Shown piece after piece: positions 7,209 to 13,535 of a stretch of DNA of 13,535 nucleotides (position 1 is the first letter of the stretch; each line of letters begins with the position of its first letter). The stretch is from the NCBI GenBank assembly GCA_039815505.1, contig JBCBZE010000055.1:1-13535 (forward strand), written 5' to 3'. The notes under the pieces are model-generated. The model searched no databases. It saw only the letters and a program-made list of their open reading frames with translations, and was not told where the DNA came from. The stretch is from CANLWN01 sp039815505. Its GTDB lineage: Bacteria; Bacteroidota; Bacteroidia; Flavobacteriales; Flavobacteriaceae. Position numbers and translations under genes: made by a program.

Positions 7209-7409
7209 CTAATCAGTATCATCCAGATTAAAAATTTCGTTCACGGAAATATCAAATACCTTGGATAACTTTAAGGCCAATACCGTAGAAGGCACATAAC
7301 GGTTCTTCTCAATAGAATTTATAGTTTGTCTAGAAACCCCCAATAGGTTGGCAAGCTGTTCCTGTGTAAGATTTTTAATGGCCCTTTGTACCTTTATGGT
7401 ATTTTTCAT
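7209..7409 (-). CDS. Cro/CI (XRE)-family small transcriptional regulator
   Basis: A 66-residue single-domain DNA-binding protein of the short YozG-like type. The helix-turn-helix covers about residues 15-37 (LTQEQLANLLGVSRQTINSIEKNR), and the tail (LALKLSKVFDISVNEIFNLDD) is the usual fourth and fifth helix of this group. Its ATG overlaps the stop of the upstream membrane-protein gene (ATGA, 7406-7409), so the two are translationally coupled. Pairs of a short XRE regulator and a small membrane protein are common in this phylum. It probably controls its own operon; the target is not visible. Confidence 0.9.
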   Translation of the reverse strand: MKNTIKVQRAIKNLTQEQLANLLGVSRQTINSIEKNRYVPSTVLALKLSKVFDISVNEIFNLDDTD

Positions 7410-7855
7410 TGATGGGCTTTTTTAGATTTGTTAAAGAACAATAGTTGTATGGTCAGCATACAAAACAATACCTCAAAAACGCTCACCTGAAAACTTGCGT
7501 CTCCCGATGTATCAAGGATAATATCCACAAAGTAATTTAAGAAAGGAAGAACAAAGACAGCATATGCCACACCAAAAACAAAGGCCAACCTATAGGATTG
7601 GGAACGTAAGCTTACGATGAACTCATCCTCAATGCTTTCCTTGGAAAGTGAAATAATCAGCAAACCTAGAATAAGCATATTGGATAGTACGGGTTTTACC
7701 CAATCCGGGACATCAAAAAATGCTTTGGTAATTAGTAACGCAACGCCAAGTAGGGATACGATGTACCCTACACGTTTAAAATACGTTGGCAGCTGAAATC
7801 TGCTCCATCGCTCTAGCTTTTTTACATCCGAATTATTAGAAGAATAGTTGTCCAT
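7406..7855 (-). CDS. Small four-helix membrane protein paired with XRE regulator
   Basis: A 149-residue hypothetical protein. A charged, hydrophilic N-terminus (1-27) is followed by predicted helices at about 28-46, 56-70, 88-110 and 124-142, and ends in a Lys-rich tail. The loop between helices 2 and 3 holds a conserved-looking segment, ESIEDEFIVSLRSQSYR (73-89), similar to that in other small membrane proteins encoded with short XRE regulators. It is first in a two-gene operon with the regulator gene, has a good promoter at 7884-7915, and could act as a membrane sensor or anti-regulator. No enzymatic motif is seen. Confidence 0.75.
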   Translation of the reverse strand: MDNYSSNNSDVKKLERWSRFQLPTYFKRVGYIVSLLGVALLITKAFFDVPDWVKPVLSNMLILGLLIISLSKESIEDEFIVSLRSQSYRLAFVFGVAYAVFVLPFLNYFVDIILDTSGDASFQVSVFEVLFCMLTIQLLFFNKSKKAHQ

Positions 7856-7883
7856 AAGTGAAATAACGTAAAGAATTATTGTC

Positions 7884-7915
7884 TAAATGTAAAAAATATA
7901 TTTCTAAATGACAAA
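7884..7915 (-). promoter_or_regulatory. Bacteroidota-type promoter for membrane protein/XRE operon
   Basis: On the minus strand TTTG (7915-7912) is followed by 20 bases and TACATTTA (7891-7884). This closely fits the Bacteroidota housekeeping consensus TTTG-N19/20-TAnnTTTG. The start codon is 28 bases past the -7 box. Confidence 0.55.
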
Positions 7916-8107
7916 TAAACTTTACATATTGCTGTTTCATCTAACCTCTTCAAAAAATGAAACCTTGATGTATTGCTTTAAAAAATCAACAGATAACTTT
8001 TCCCGGCGTTCTGTAAGGGATGTAACAAATTGTTCGAAGCGCACCATGGATTTTGACCATGGCTTTAAGGAACAAAAATCGATACAATTGGATGCTGTTT
8101 TCTATTG
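7916..8107. other. Intergenic stretch without a supported gene
   Basis: This lies between the operon promoter and the stop of the triple-repeat membrane protein. Two CCATGG sites 7 bases apart (8044-8049, 8057-8062) can form a 6-bp hairpin, but no T-run follows on either strand, so it is not a convincing terminator. Open frames on both strands here look like chance: neither shows a recognisable domain. Confidence 0.4.
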
Positions 8108-8650
8108 CTATTGATTGGTTTTCTCCTCTAATAGCTCGGAGAACGTATCCTTTAAAATGTATATGGCAATTAGAAAAAAGCCAAGTAATAGCAGGGGAGT
8201 GGAATAGGACCAATATAGAATCCTACATATGATTCCTGCAACAATGGCAAGAGATCCCAGCACCATGATCCCGTTCCAAAGAATTTGGTCGAGGCTAATT
8301 TTTTTATCGTCCTCTCCTTTAGAGAAATATGCGGTGCCTTCAAACACGGTCCAGATTAAAAAGGCAATAAAAGTAATAATTTCAAGAATACCTTCATAGG
8401 GCAAGTGTAATATGGAAACCATAACATTTGTGCTCCAGACGAGTATCAAAATTAACTTTACGTAGTCCAAAAAAGTCTTTTTGGTTTTTTTCAAAAATCT
8501 AATACTGTACAGTATGGAAATACCAATAAGAGATCCAATGATAATATGATTGGAGTACGATGACCAATTCAAGCTCTTAACAAGTATGCCCATTAACAAT
8601 ACGCCAACTCCAATTCGCAAAGGAATTTTCAAAATCTTCTTATGCTTCAT
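8108..8650 (-). CDS. Multi-helix membrane protein with a threefold motif repeat
   Basis: A 180-residue inner-membrane protein of unknown function with about five or six hydrophobic segments. A short motif recurs three times: KSLNWSSYSN at 25-34, SILHLPYEG at 79-87 and RILYWSYST at 143-151. Each ends one helix and is followed by another long helix. This (K/R/S)-x-L-aromatic/His pattern resembles the K-x-L-H-W segment at the start of GldL-like and related flavobacterial membrane proteins, but the gliding-motility partners are absent, so GldL itself is unlikely. It lies 45 bp downstream of the nuclease-fold gene on the same strand and is probably cotranscribed with it. Confidence 0.7.
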   Translation of the reverse strand: MKHKKILKIPLRIGVGVLLMGILVKSLNWSSYSNHIIIGSLIGISILYSIRFLKKTKKTFLDYVKLILILVWSTNVMVSILHLPYEGILEIITFIAFLIWTVFEGTAYFSKGEDDKKISLDQILWNGIMVLGSLAIVAGIICRILYWSYSTPLLLLGFFLIAIYILKDTFSELLEEKTNQ

Positions 8651-8695
8651 CTGTTCATCATTTAGGTTAAAATCTTGTGTTTAAGACCGCGCCCC

Positions 8696-9139
8696 TTAAA
8701 TCACTTTGATATTGGCCTTTAACCCTTCTATTATTCCCAAAACATTACCTACAGTCTCTTTGAGATAATGTTTAATCAATATATGCGGAATGCGTATAGT
8801 TGTAAACCCATTTTGAAAGGAATGCATGGCCTCCTCCAAGTCGTTTATGGCTTGATCATGGGTAATCATATGATACTCGGTATCGATTTCGATGTTAAGC
8901 TTTACTCTGGAAATCGCTATATCCACGGATTTGTTACCATCCCACCATTCTAGCATGGGGTGGGCTCCTGCCTGTTTAAGTCCATAATATAACTGTATGG
9001 CCTCAAGCGGGGTATTTTCTTTTTCCATAAGCTTGTTCATCCTAGACCAGTGTTTCTTGCATAGCTCTACCCCTAGGGTATCCATGGATTTTTTATGATC
9101 TATATAACTTAGCTCTTTACTACATTCCAGGCATGTCAT
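8696..9139 (-). CDS. Zinc-finger plus DUF559-like (PD-(D/E)XK fold) protein
   Basis: A 147-residue protein. The N-terminus carries a likely zinc site, CLEC (3-6) with CKKH (27-30). The rest resembles the DUF559/Vsr-like branch of the restriction-endonuclease fold: VDIAI with Asp73, LNIEID with Glu84 and Asp86, then His90, a Gln96-containing helix (QAINDLEEA) and RIPHILIKHYL. By analogy it could be a small DNA endonuclease, for example in repair or defence, but no methylase or specificity gene is nearby and catalysis is unproven. It is first in a probable two-gene minus-strand unit with the triple-repeat membrane protein. Confidence 0.72.
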   Translation of the reverse strand: MTCLECSKELSYIDHKKSMDTLGVELCKKHWSRMNKLMEKENTPLEAIQLYYGLKQAGAHPMLEWWDGNKSVDIAISRVKLNIEIDTEYHMITHDQAINDLEEAMHSFQNGFTTIRIPHILIKHYLKETVGNVLGIIEGLKANIKVI

Positions 9140-9223
9140 TTTAAGTAGGTTAATTTTGATTTGGGATAATTATAACCACAACTTTTTATGAATAGTATAT
9201 TATCTCGATGTATGGCACCCATC

Positions 9224-9258
9224 TTTTAGACGAACTGCAAATTTTTAGACGAACTGCA
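9224..9258 (+). repeat. 16-bp direct repeat, period 19, candidate operator
   Basis: TTTTAGACGAACTGCA occurs perfectly at 9224-9239 and again at 9243-9258. It lies 109-143 bp before the transporter ATG, in the 227-bp spacer shared with the divergent nuclease-fold gene. Two close, same-orientation copies fit a regulator that binds direct repeats. TATATTTA at 9323-9330 with TTG at 9304-9306 is a weak promoter candidate downstream of the repeat. No regulator gene for it is in the window. Confidence 0.55.
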
Positions 9259-9366
9259 TCATTTATGTTAAAAAACCTGTTTTAATTTTAGAACAACCGC
9301 CCCTTGTGAATAACAAACCTCCTATATTTACAAAACGAGGCTAGATGTATAAAAACCATGGTTTAA

Positions 9367-10560
9367 ATGTTTAAAAAAGTAGGACCGGGTGTATTGGTAG
9401 CGGCCGCTTTCGTTGGCCCTGGTACCGTAACTACCTGCACATTGGCGGGCGTTGACTTTGGCTATGCCCTATTATGGGCCATGTTACTTTCCATATTGGC
9501 AACCATTGTACTACAGGAAATGTCCGCAAGGCTTGGAATAATTACGCAAAAGGGTGTATCGGATGTCATAAAACAAGAACTAACGGTAATATGGATCAGG
9601 AATACGGTCATCGGGATTATTTTAGGGGCCATTGTAATAGGCAACGCGGCTTACGAGGCTGGCAATATAGGAGGTGCTGCCTTAGGTATGGAGGCTCTTT
9701 TTGGCGATACCTACACATCCTACTATCCTTTAATTATTGGCCTATTCGCCTTTCTTCTTCTGTATTTGGGAAATTATAAGGTGTTGGAAAGGATATTGGT
9801 AAGTTTGGTGATCCTTATGAGTCTGTCTTTTTTATTGACCGCAATTATTACTAAACCCAATATGGGCGAAGTTCTAAAAGGGATGTTGGTACCTTCCATG
9901 CCAGAGGAAGGTATTCTTACGATCATAGCCCTGGTAGGTACCACAATTGTGCCCTACAATTTGTTTCTGCATGCCTCTTTGGTAAGTGAAAAATGGAAAT
10001 CCAAGGATGACCTTAAGGCCGTAAAGGAAGATACGTTCATCTCCATAAGCTTGGGGGGAATGGTATCTATGGCGATTATTATTGCGGCTTCCTCCATTCC
10101 CAATATGGAAATTTCTTCCGCTTTGGATTTGGCAAAGGGCCTTGAACCGTTATATGGAGATAGCGCCAAGTATTTTATGGGAGCAGGCTTGTTTGCCGCC
10201 GGTACTACATCTGCCATCACCGCACCTTTGGCTGCAGCTTATGTAGCCAATAGTTGCTTTGGATGGAAAGCGAACTTAAAAGACCTAAAGTTCAGGATAG
10301 TTTGGATCATTATTCTAGGTCTAGGGGTTTTCTTTTTATCTTTTGACATAAAACCTATTGAGGTCATTAAATTCGCTCAAGTCGCGAACGGATTGATGTT
10401 ACCGGCGATCGCTATCTTATTGGTGTGGATAATGAACAAGACTTCGGTACTCGGGAAATATGTAAATACGCCATTTCAAAATGTTCTCGGGCTTGTAATC
10501 ATAGTTTTAACCATACTTTTAGGAGCAAAAAGCATTTTAAAGGTATTCGGACTTTTTTAA
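9367..10560 (+). CDS. Nramp-superfamily transporter lacking metal-site motifs (YcsG-like)
   Basis: A 397-residue transporter with about eleven membrane helices and the Nramp/LeuT layout. Helix 1 reads FVGPGTVTT, where metal-transporting Nramps have DPGN, so the Asp and Asn ligands are replaced by Gly17 and Thr20. Helix 6 reads IVPYNLFLHASLV, with Val195 in place of the metal-binding Met of MPH and Tyr197 in place of His. A canonical Mn2+/Fe2+ role is therefore unlikely. It is five bases upstream of pxpA, at the head of the pxpABC operon; the Bacillus ycsF-ycsG-kipI-kipA locus has the same company. I infer import of 5-oxoproline or a related small molecule. It should not be annotated as a manganese transporter on family name alone. 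Confidence 0.85.
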   Translation: MFKKVGPGVLVAAAFVGPGTVTTCTLAGVDFGYALLWAMLLSILATIVLQEMSARLGIITQKGVSDVIKQELTVIWIRNTVIGIILGAIVIGNAAYEAGNIGGAALGMEALFGDTYTSYYPLIIGLFAFLLLYLGNYKVLERILVSLVILMSLSFLLTAIITKPNMGEVLKGMLVPSMPEEGILTIIALVGTTIVPYNLFLHASLVSEKWKSKDDLKAVKEDTFISISLGGMVSMAIIIAASSIPNMEISSALDLAKGLEPLYGDSAKYFMGAGLFAAGTTSAITAPLAAAYVANSCFGWKANLKDLKFRIVWIIILGLGVFFLSFDIKPIEVIKFAQVANGLMLPAIAILLVWIMNKTSVLGKYVNTPFQNVLGLVIIVLTILLGAKSILKVFGLF

Positions 10561-10564
10561 ATCA

Positions 10565-11305
10565 ATGGAGACAGTTATAGATCTTAATTGTGATGTTGGA
10601 GAAGGTATTGGTAACGAAAAGGACATATTGCCCTTAATATCCTCATGTAATATTGCCTGTGGGGGGCATGCAGGAGATATTATTACCATGCAAAATGTAA
10701 CAAAATTAGCAAAAGAGCACCATGTTAAAGTGGGGGCGCACCCTTCCTATCCAGATAGGGAAAACTTTGGTAGGGTCTCTATTTATATGCCAAAGGAAAA
10801 ATTAATAGAAACCCTAAAAGAGCAAATAGATCGATTGATTTCCGTTTTGAGAACGGAAGAGATACCGCTTCATCATATTAAACCCCATGGAGCACTTTAT
10901 AACGACGTTACCAAAAAGAAAGAACTTGCACTCATCTTTTTGGAAGGGATCGAAACCTATAGGGCAAAAACTTTTCTTTATGTGCCTTATGGATCAATAA
11001 TCGAAAAGTTGGCCAGAAAAAAAAGGTTTCATATAAAATTGGAAGCTTTTGGCGATAGGGCATATACCGAAAACTTAAGTTTGGTTCCAAGAAGCCGATC
11101 AAACGCAATGATCGAAGACCCTAAAGCAGTTTTTGAACATTTGTTGTTCATGATAAAGAAGGGTCGGGTCAAAACAATTACGGGCAATACTGTTAAAATT
11201 AAGGCGGACACCTATTGTATTCATGGAGATACGCCACTGGCTTTGGAAATATTAATGTATCTTTCGAAAACCTTACCCAACAAAGCTATCTACATTAAAA
11301 AGTGA
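10565..11305 (+). CDS. pxpA: 5-oxoprolinase subunit A (LamB/YcsF family)
   Basis: A complete 246-residue cytoplasmic protein. With PxpB and PxpC it hydrolyses 5-oxoproline (pyroglutamate) to L-glutamate using ATP, clearing a product of spontaneous glutamine and glutamate cyclisation. Family motifs in order are DLNCDVGEG (6-14), CNIACGGHAGD (28-38), GAHPSYPDRENFGR (57-70), IKPHGALYN (105-113), EAFGDRAY (160-167) and IHGDTP (219-224), giving the conserved Asp/His/Glu set expected of this family. It is 4 bases past the transporter stop, and its stop overlaps the pxpB GTG start. Length matches the family at about 250 residues. Confidence 0.95.
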   Translation: METVIDLNCDVGEGIGNEKDILPLISSCNIACGGHAGDIITMQNVTKLAKEHHVKVGAHPSYPDRENFGRVSIYMPKEKLIETLKEQIDRLISVLRTEEIPLHHIKPHGALYNDVTKKKELALIFLEGIETYRAKTFLYVPYGSIIEKLARKKRFHIKLEAFGDRAYTENLSLVPRSRSNAMIEDPKAVFEHLLFMIKKGRVKTITGNTVKIKADTYCIHGDTPLALEILMYLSKTLPNKAIYIKK

Positions 11306-12036
11306 GTACGTACCCTATAACCGTAAAACCCTTTGGAGCCCATGCCGTCCTTGTGGAATGGCCGCATAAGGTAGAGGAGGCCATATTGGGTGATGTGCTT
11401 CAATTTTGTAAATATCTTGAAAAACGGCTCGATAAAAACAACTGGGAATATATACCTGCCTACAACTCCTTAACCTTGATACATAGGAAAGAAATCATTG
11501 ATTATGTGAAATTAAAAAAGGCACTAAAAGATTGGTACGCGGAAAACGAAAACAGCGAGCCCTCATCAAAATTTTTATGGCGTCTTCCGGTCTGTTATGA
11601 CCTTGATCTTGCAACGGACTTGGAGGAAGTTGCCCACAAACTGAAAAAAACGGTCTCGGAAGTGATGGCATTGCATACCCAACACATATACACGGTATAT
11701 GGAATAGGCTTTTTACCGGGGTTCATGTATTTAGGAGGTTTGCCTATGTCATTGGAAGTACCGAGAAAATCCACCCCACGTTTAAAGGTCGACAAAGGCT
11801 CGGTAGGCCTTGCGGGCAAACAAACGGGAATATATCCACAAGAATCACCTGGGGGATGGAATATTATTGGAAATTGCCCTATTCCTATTTTTAATATGAA
11901 TAAAGAAGAACCCTGTTTTGTAAGCGTAGGTGATAAGATTCAGTTTTACCCAATTTCCCGTGCCGCATACGATTTACATAAAATAGAGGGCGAAGTAGGG
12001 ATATATCAACTGGAAAAGCTTGAGATCGATGCTTAA
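11302..12036 (+). CDS. pxpB: 5-oxoprolinase subunit B (KipI family), GTG start
   Basis: A 244-residue protein, one of two cyclophilin-like-fold subunits of 5-oxoprolinase. It carries the family blocks GIGFLPGFMYLGGLP (134-148), PRKSTPRLKVDKGSVGLAG (154-172) and QTGIYPQESPGGWNIIG (174-190). The start is the GTG at 11302-11304, overlapping the pxpA TGA as GTGA; the next in-frame Met comes only at residue 122, too late for the domain, so GTG is well supported and implies translational coupling. Bacillus KipI also inhibits the kinase KinA, but nothing here suggests that second role. Its stop lies within the start of pxpC. Confidence 0.94.
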   Translation: MSTYPITVKPFGAHAVLVEWPHKVEEAILGDVLQFCKYLEKRLDKNNWEYIPAYNSLTLIHRKEIIDYVKLKKALKDWYAENENSEPSSKFLWRLPVCYDLDLATDLEEVAHKLKKTVSEVMALHTQHIYTVYGIGFLPGFMYLGGLPMSLEVPRKSTPRLKVDKGSVGLAGKQTGIYPQESPGGWNIIGNCPIPIFNMNKEEPCFVSVGDKIQFYPISRAAYDLHKIEGEVGIYQLEKLEIDA

Positions 12037-12868
12037 AGTATTAAAATCAGGTTTTTTTACCACTGTCCAGGATTCGGGAAGGTTTAATCTACGAAACAAG
12101 GGCGTTCCCGTTAGCGGGGCTATGGACAGTATCTCAGTTTCAAAAGTTAATATGCTTTTGGAAAATCCACCGGATGCGGCGGTTTTAGAAGTTACAATGA
12201 CCGGTCCTACATTGGAGTTTGAGGAAGATACCTATATCTGTTTGGGGGGAGCGGATATATCCATCACCTTAAATAATGTACCAATTCATAACTATCAGAT
12301 ATATAAAATTTCCCAAGGGGACATTATTTCCTATGGAAAACTGGAAAAAGGTCTTCGTTGTTATTTGGCCGTGAAGAATGGTTTTAAGACTCCCGTCATA
12401 TTGGGCAGTAGATCTTTTTATGTGCCCATTACACCCACTAATTGTATAGGGGATAAAAGCCTAATACCATACGAAACCCATACGTTTTTTGAACCCAAAA
12501 TAGAGGGATTAAAGATAGGTTCCTTACTAGATGAGACCGTCCTTGAGATGCACAAAGGACCTGAACATGATAAACTAACGAATGAACAGATGGAGGCTTT
12601 GTTTATGCAAGATTTTACAATCGCGAAAGAGAACAATCGCATGGCATATCAATTAAATGAGTCTATAGAGACACATCGTATTAGCATGCTAACTTCGGCA
12701 ACCCTTCCAGGAACGGTGCAACTAACACCGGCAGGGAAATTGATTATCCTAATGAAAGACGCCCAAACAACCGGTGGTTATCCAAGAATAGGACAACTGT
12801 CCGAAAAATCCATTTCCATTTTGGCCCAAAAGAAATTTGGAGATCGTATTTCCTTTAAATTGGTTTAG
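12029..12868 (+). CDS. pxpC: 5-oxoprolinase subunit C (KipA/biotin-dependent carboxyltransferase-like)
   Basis: The third 5-oxoprolinase subunit, 279 residues from the ATG at 12029, which overlaps the pxpB stop by 8 bases. A TTG three codons further upstream is also open, but the ATG gives the normal family N-terminus, MLKVLKSGFFTTVQDSGRF. Other family blocks are the GVPVSGAMD segment (25-33), LEVTMTGPTLEF (53-64), GGAD (73-76) and the C-terminal LPGTVQLTPAGKLIILMKDAQ plus TTGGYPRIGQ (226-256). It is somewhat shorter than many homologues (often above 300), without any missing block that I can see. It is last in the operon; a terminator follows within 30 bases. Confidence 0.93.
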   Translation: MLKVLKSGFFTTVQDSGRFNLRNKGVPVSGAMDSISVSKVNMLLENPPDAAVLEVTMTGPTLEFEEDTYICLGGADISITLNNVPIHNYQIYKISQGDIISYGKLEKGLRCYLAVKNGFKTPVILGSRSFYVPITPTNCIGDKSLIPYETHTFFEPKIEGLKIGSLLDETVLEMHKGPEHDKLTNEQMEALFMQDFTIAKENNRMAYQLNESIETHRISMLTSATLPGTVQLTPAGKLIILMKDAQTTGGYPRIGQLSEKSISILAQKKFGDRISFKLV

Positions 12869-12873
12869 TTGAA

Positions 12874-12895
12874 AAAGCATTAGAAAAGATGCTTT
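12874..12895. terminator. Bidirectional terminator between pxpC and aldehyde dehydrogenase
   Basis: A 7-bp stem AAAGCAT/ATGCTTT has an 8-nt loop. A T-rich tract follows on the plus strand (ATTTTCTTT), and on the minus strand the hairpin is followed by TTTTTCAAC or close to it. It lies in the 11-bp convergent gap and the last codons of the minus-strand gene, serving both transcripts. Confidence 0.65.
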
Positions 12896-13535
12896 ATTTT
12901 CTTTGCAATTGCGACGGGTAACTTGTAGGGAGGATAACGCAAAGGGGCGTCCATCCAGTTACCTCTTTTAATAACCGGTTTTTGATGTGTAAAAACATCA
13001 AAAGAGCTTTTTCCATGATAAGCGCCTATTCCACTGGCACCCACACCTCCAAAGGGAAGGTTTTTATTAACATAATGGACGGTGGTGTCGTTAATTGCCC
13101 CACCTCCAAAACTATATCTGTCGATAATCTTTTTTTGAAAACTTCTTCGTTTAGAAAATACGTAGGTACTTAAGGGTTTTTCATAATTTGTTATATACGT
13201 ATGTATTTGGGTCTCATCGGTATAGGATATAATAGGTAATATGGGGCCAAAAATCTCTCCCTTCATAAGTTTGCTATCCAAGCTTGGTTCGTTCACCAAA
13301 GTGGGGGACAAGTAATTGTCCATATCGTTGGTCTCTCCACCAAAAAGAATATCTTCCCCTTCCAGCATGGTCCTTAAACCGTTGTAATGGGCATTGCTTA
13401 CCATGCGTGCAAAATCTGTGGACGATTCCATGTTTTCTCCATAGGAAGCCTTTATATACCGTGTTAATGCCGTTACAAACCGCTCTTTTATCGAAGCATC
13501 CACCAATACATAATCGGGTGCTATACACGTTTGCC
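12880..13535 (-). CDS. ALDH3-like aldehyde dehydrogenase, C-terminal half, cut by window edge
   Basis: The reading frame is open to the right edge, so the N-terminal half (NAD-binding region) lies outside. The first visible codons read QTCIAPDY, the class 3-type catalytic segment, with the nucleophile Cys codon at 13525-13527. Downstream are EIFGPILPI, the ALDH motif with its conserved Glu and Phe, and NLPFGGVGASGIGAYHGKSSFDVFTH, here named by its ends only in part: PFGGVGASGIGAYHG. The C-terminal tail is basic (AKKIKHLF), as in fatty-aldehyde dehydrogenases of this group. It oxidises aldehydes to acids with NAD(P)+; the substrate is unknown. It is convergent with pxpC and not part of that operon. 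Confidence 0.9.
   Translation of the reverse strand, partial: QTCIAPDYVLVDASIKERFVTALTRYIKASYGENMESSTDFARMVSNAHYNGLRTMLEGEDILFGGETNDMDNYLSPTLVNEPSLDSKLMKGEIFGPILPIISYTDETQIHTYITNYEKPLSTYVFSKRRSFQKKIIDRYSFGGGAINDTTVHYVNKNLPFGGVGASGIGAYHGKSSFDVFTHQKPVIKRGNWMDAPLRYPPYKLPVAIAKKIKHLF

Noticed and set aside
8044..8062. CCATGG-N7-CCATGG hairpin as terminator
   Set aside because: The stem is short and no T-run follows on either strand.
7908..8114. Plus-strand frame of 68 codons in the 7856-8107 gap
   Set aside because: No recognisable domain and low-complexity composition; it also crosses the promoter of the XRE operon on the other strand.
9474..9779. Plus-strand 101-codon frame inside the transporter gene
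   Set aside because: Shadow frame of the Nramp-like gene, with no membrane or domain pattern.
1..13535. CRISPR arrays, tRNA or rRNA genes, insertion sequences
   Set aside because: No regularly spaced repeats of CRISPR type, no tRNA-like cloverleaf and no transposase-like ORF or paired terminal repeats were found on reading both strands.

Overview
The window looks like chromosomal DNA of a marine-type flavobacterium (Bacteroidota). It is AT-rich, and start codons follow A/T-rich leaders with no clear Shine-Dalgarno sequence. The recognisable promoter follows the Bacteroidota pattern TTTG-N20-TAnnTTTn. The small secreted peptides carry a leader of the LKGxKxL...QKSI-GG type seen in Bacteroidota. 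Genus assignment is not possible from this sequence alone.

Region 1 (about 1-5120, all minus strand) is a compact system for disulfide-rich secreted peptides, read right to left. It holds a membrane disulfide-forming fusion (degenerate C39-like domain, VKOR domain, DsbA-like thioredoxin domain), two related Cys-rich leader peptides, a peptidase-containing ABC exporter (PCAT) with an intact C39 triad, and a third, divergent Cys-rich leader peptide. The predicted cores carry 6, 8 and 6 cysteines. All three peptide genes share a conserved 50-bp upstream element made of two abutting dyads, and two of them end in rho-independent terminators, so each peptide seems to be its own transcription unit. 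The cluster may continue beyond the left edge; no HlyD-type partner is visible. This is the most interesting part of the window.

Region 2 (5366-6901, plus strand) is a complete comM/yifB-type AAA+ ATPase gene. Region 3 (6902-9139, minus strand) holds a possible 30-residue membrane peptide, a Cro/CI-type regulator overlapping a four-helix membrane protein by ATGA, a membrane protein with a motif repeated three times, and a small zinc-finger/DUF559-like nuclease-fold protein.

Region 4 (9222-12868, plus strand) is an operon of an Nramp-superfamily transporter followed by the three 5-oxoprolinase subunits pxpA, pxpB and pxpC, with overlapping pxp start and stop codons. The transporter has lost the DPGN and MPH metal-binding motifs, so it may carry 5-oxoproline or another non-metal substrate; the enzyme would then hydrolyse 5-oxoproline to glutamate using ATP. 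A perfect 16-bp direct repeat with a 19-bp period lies upstream and could be its operator. Region 5 (12880-13535, minus strand) is the C-terminal half of an ALDH3-like aldehyde dehydrogenase, cut by the window edge just upstream of its catalytic Cys codon and separated from pxpC by a bidirectional terminator.
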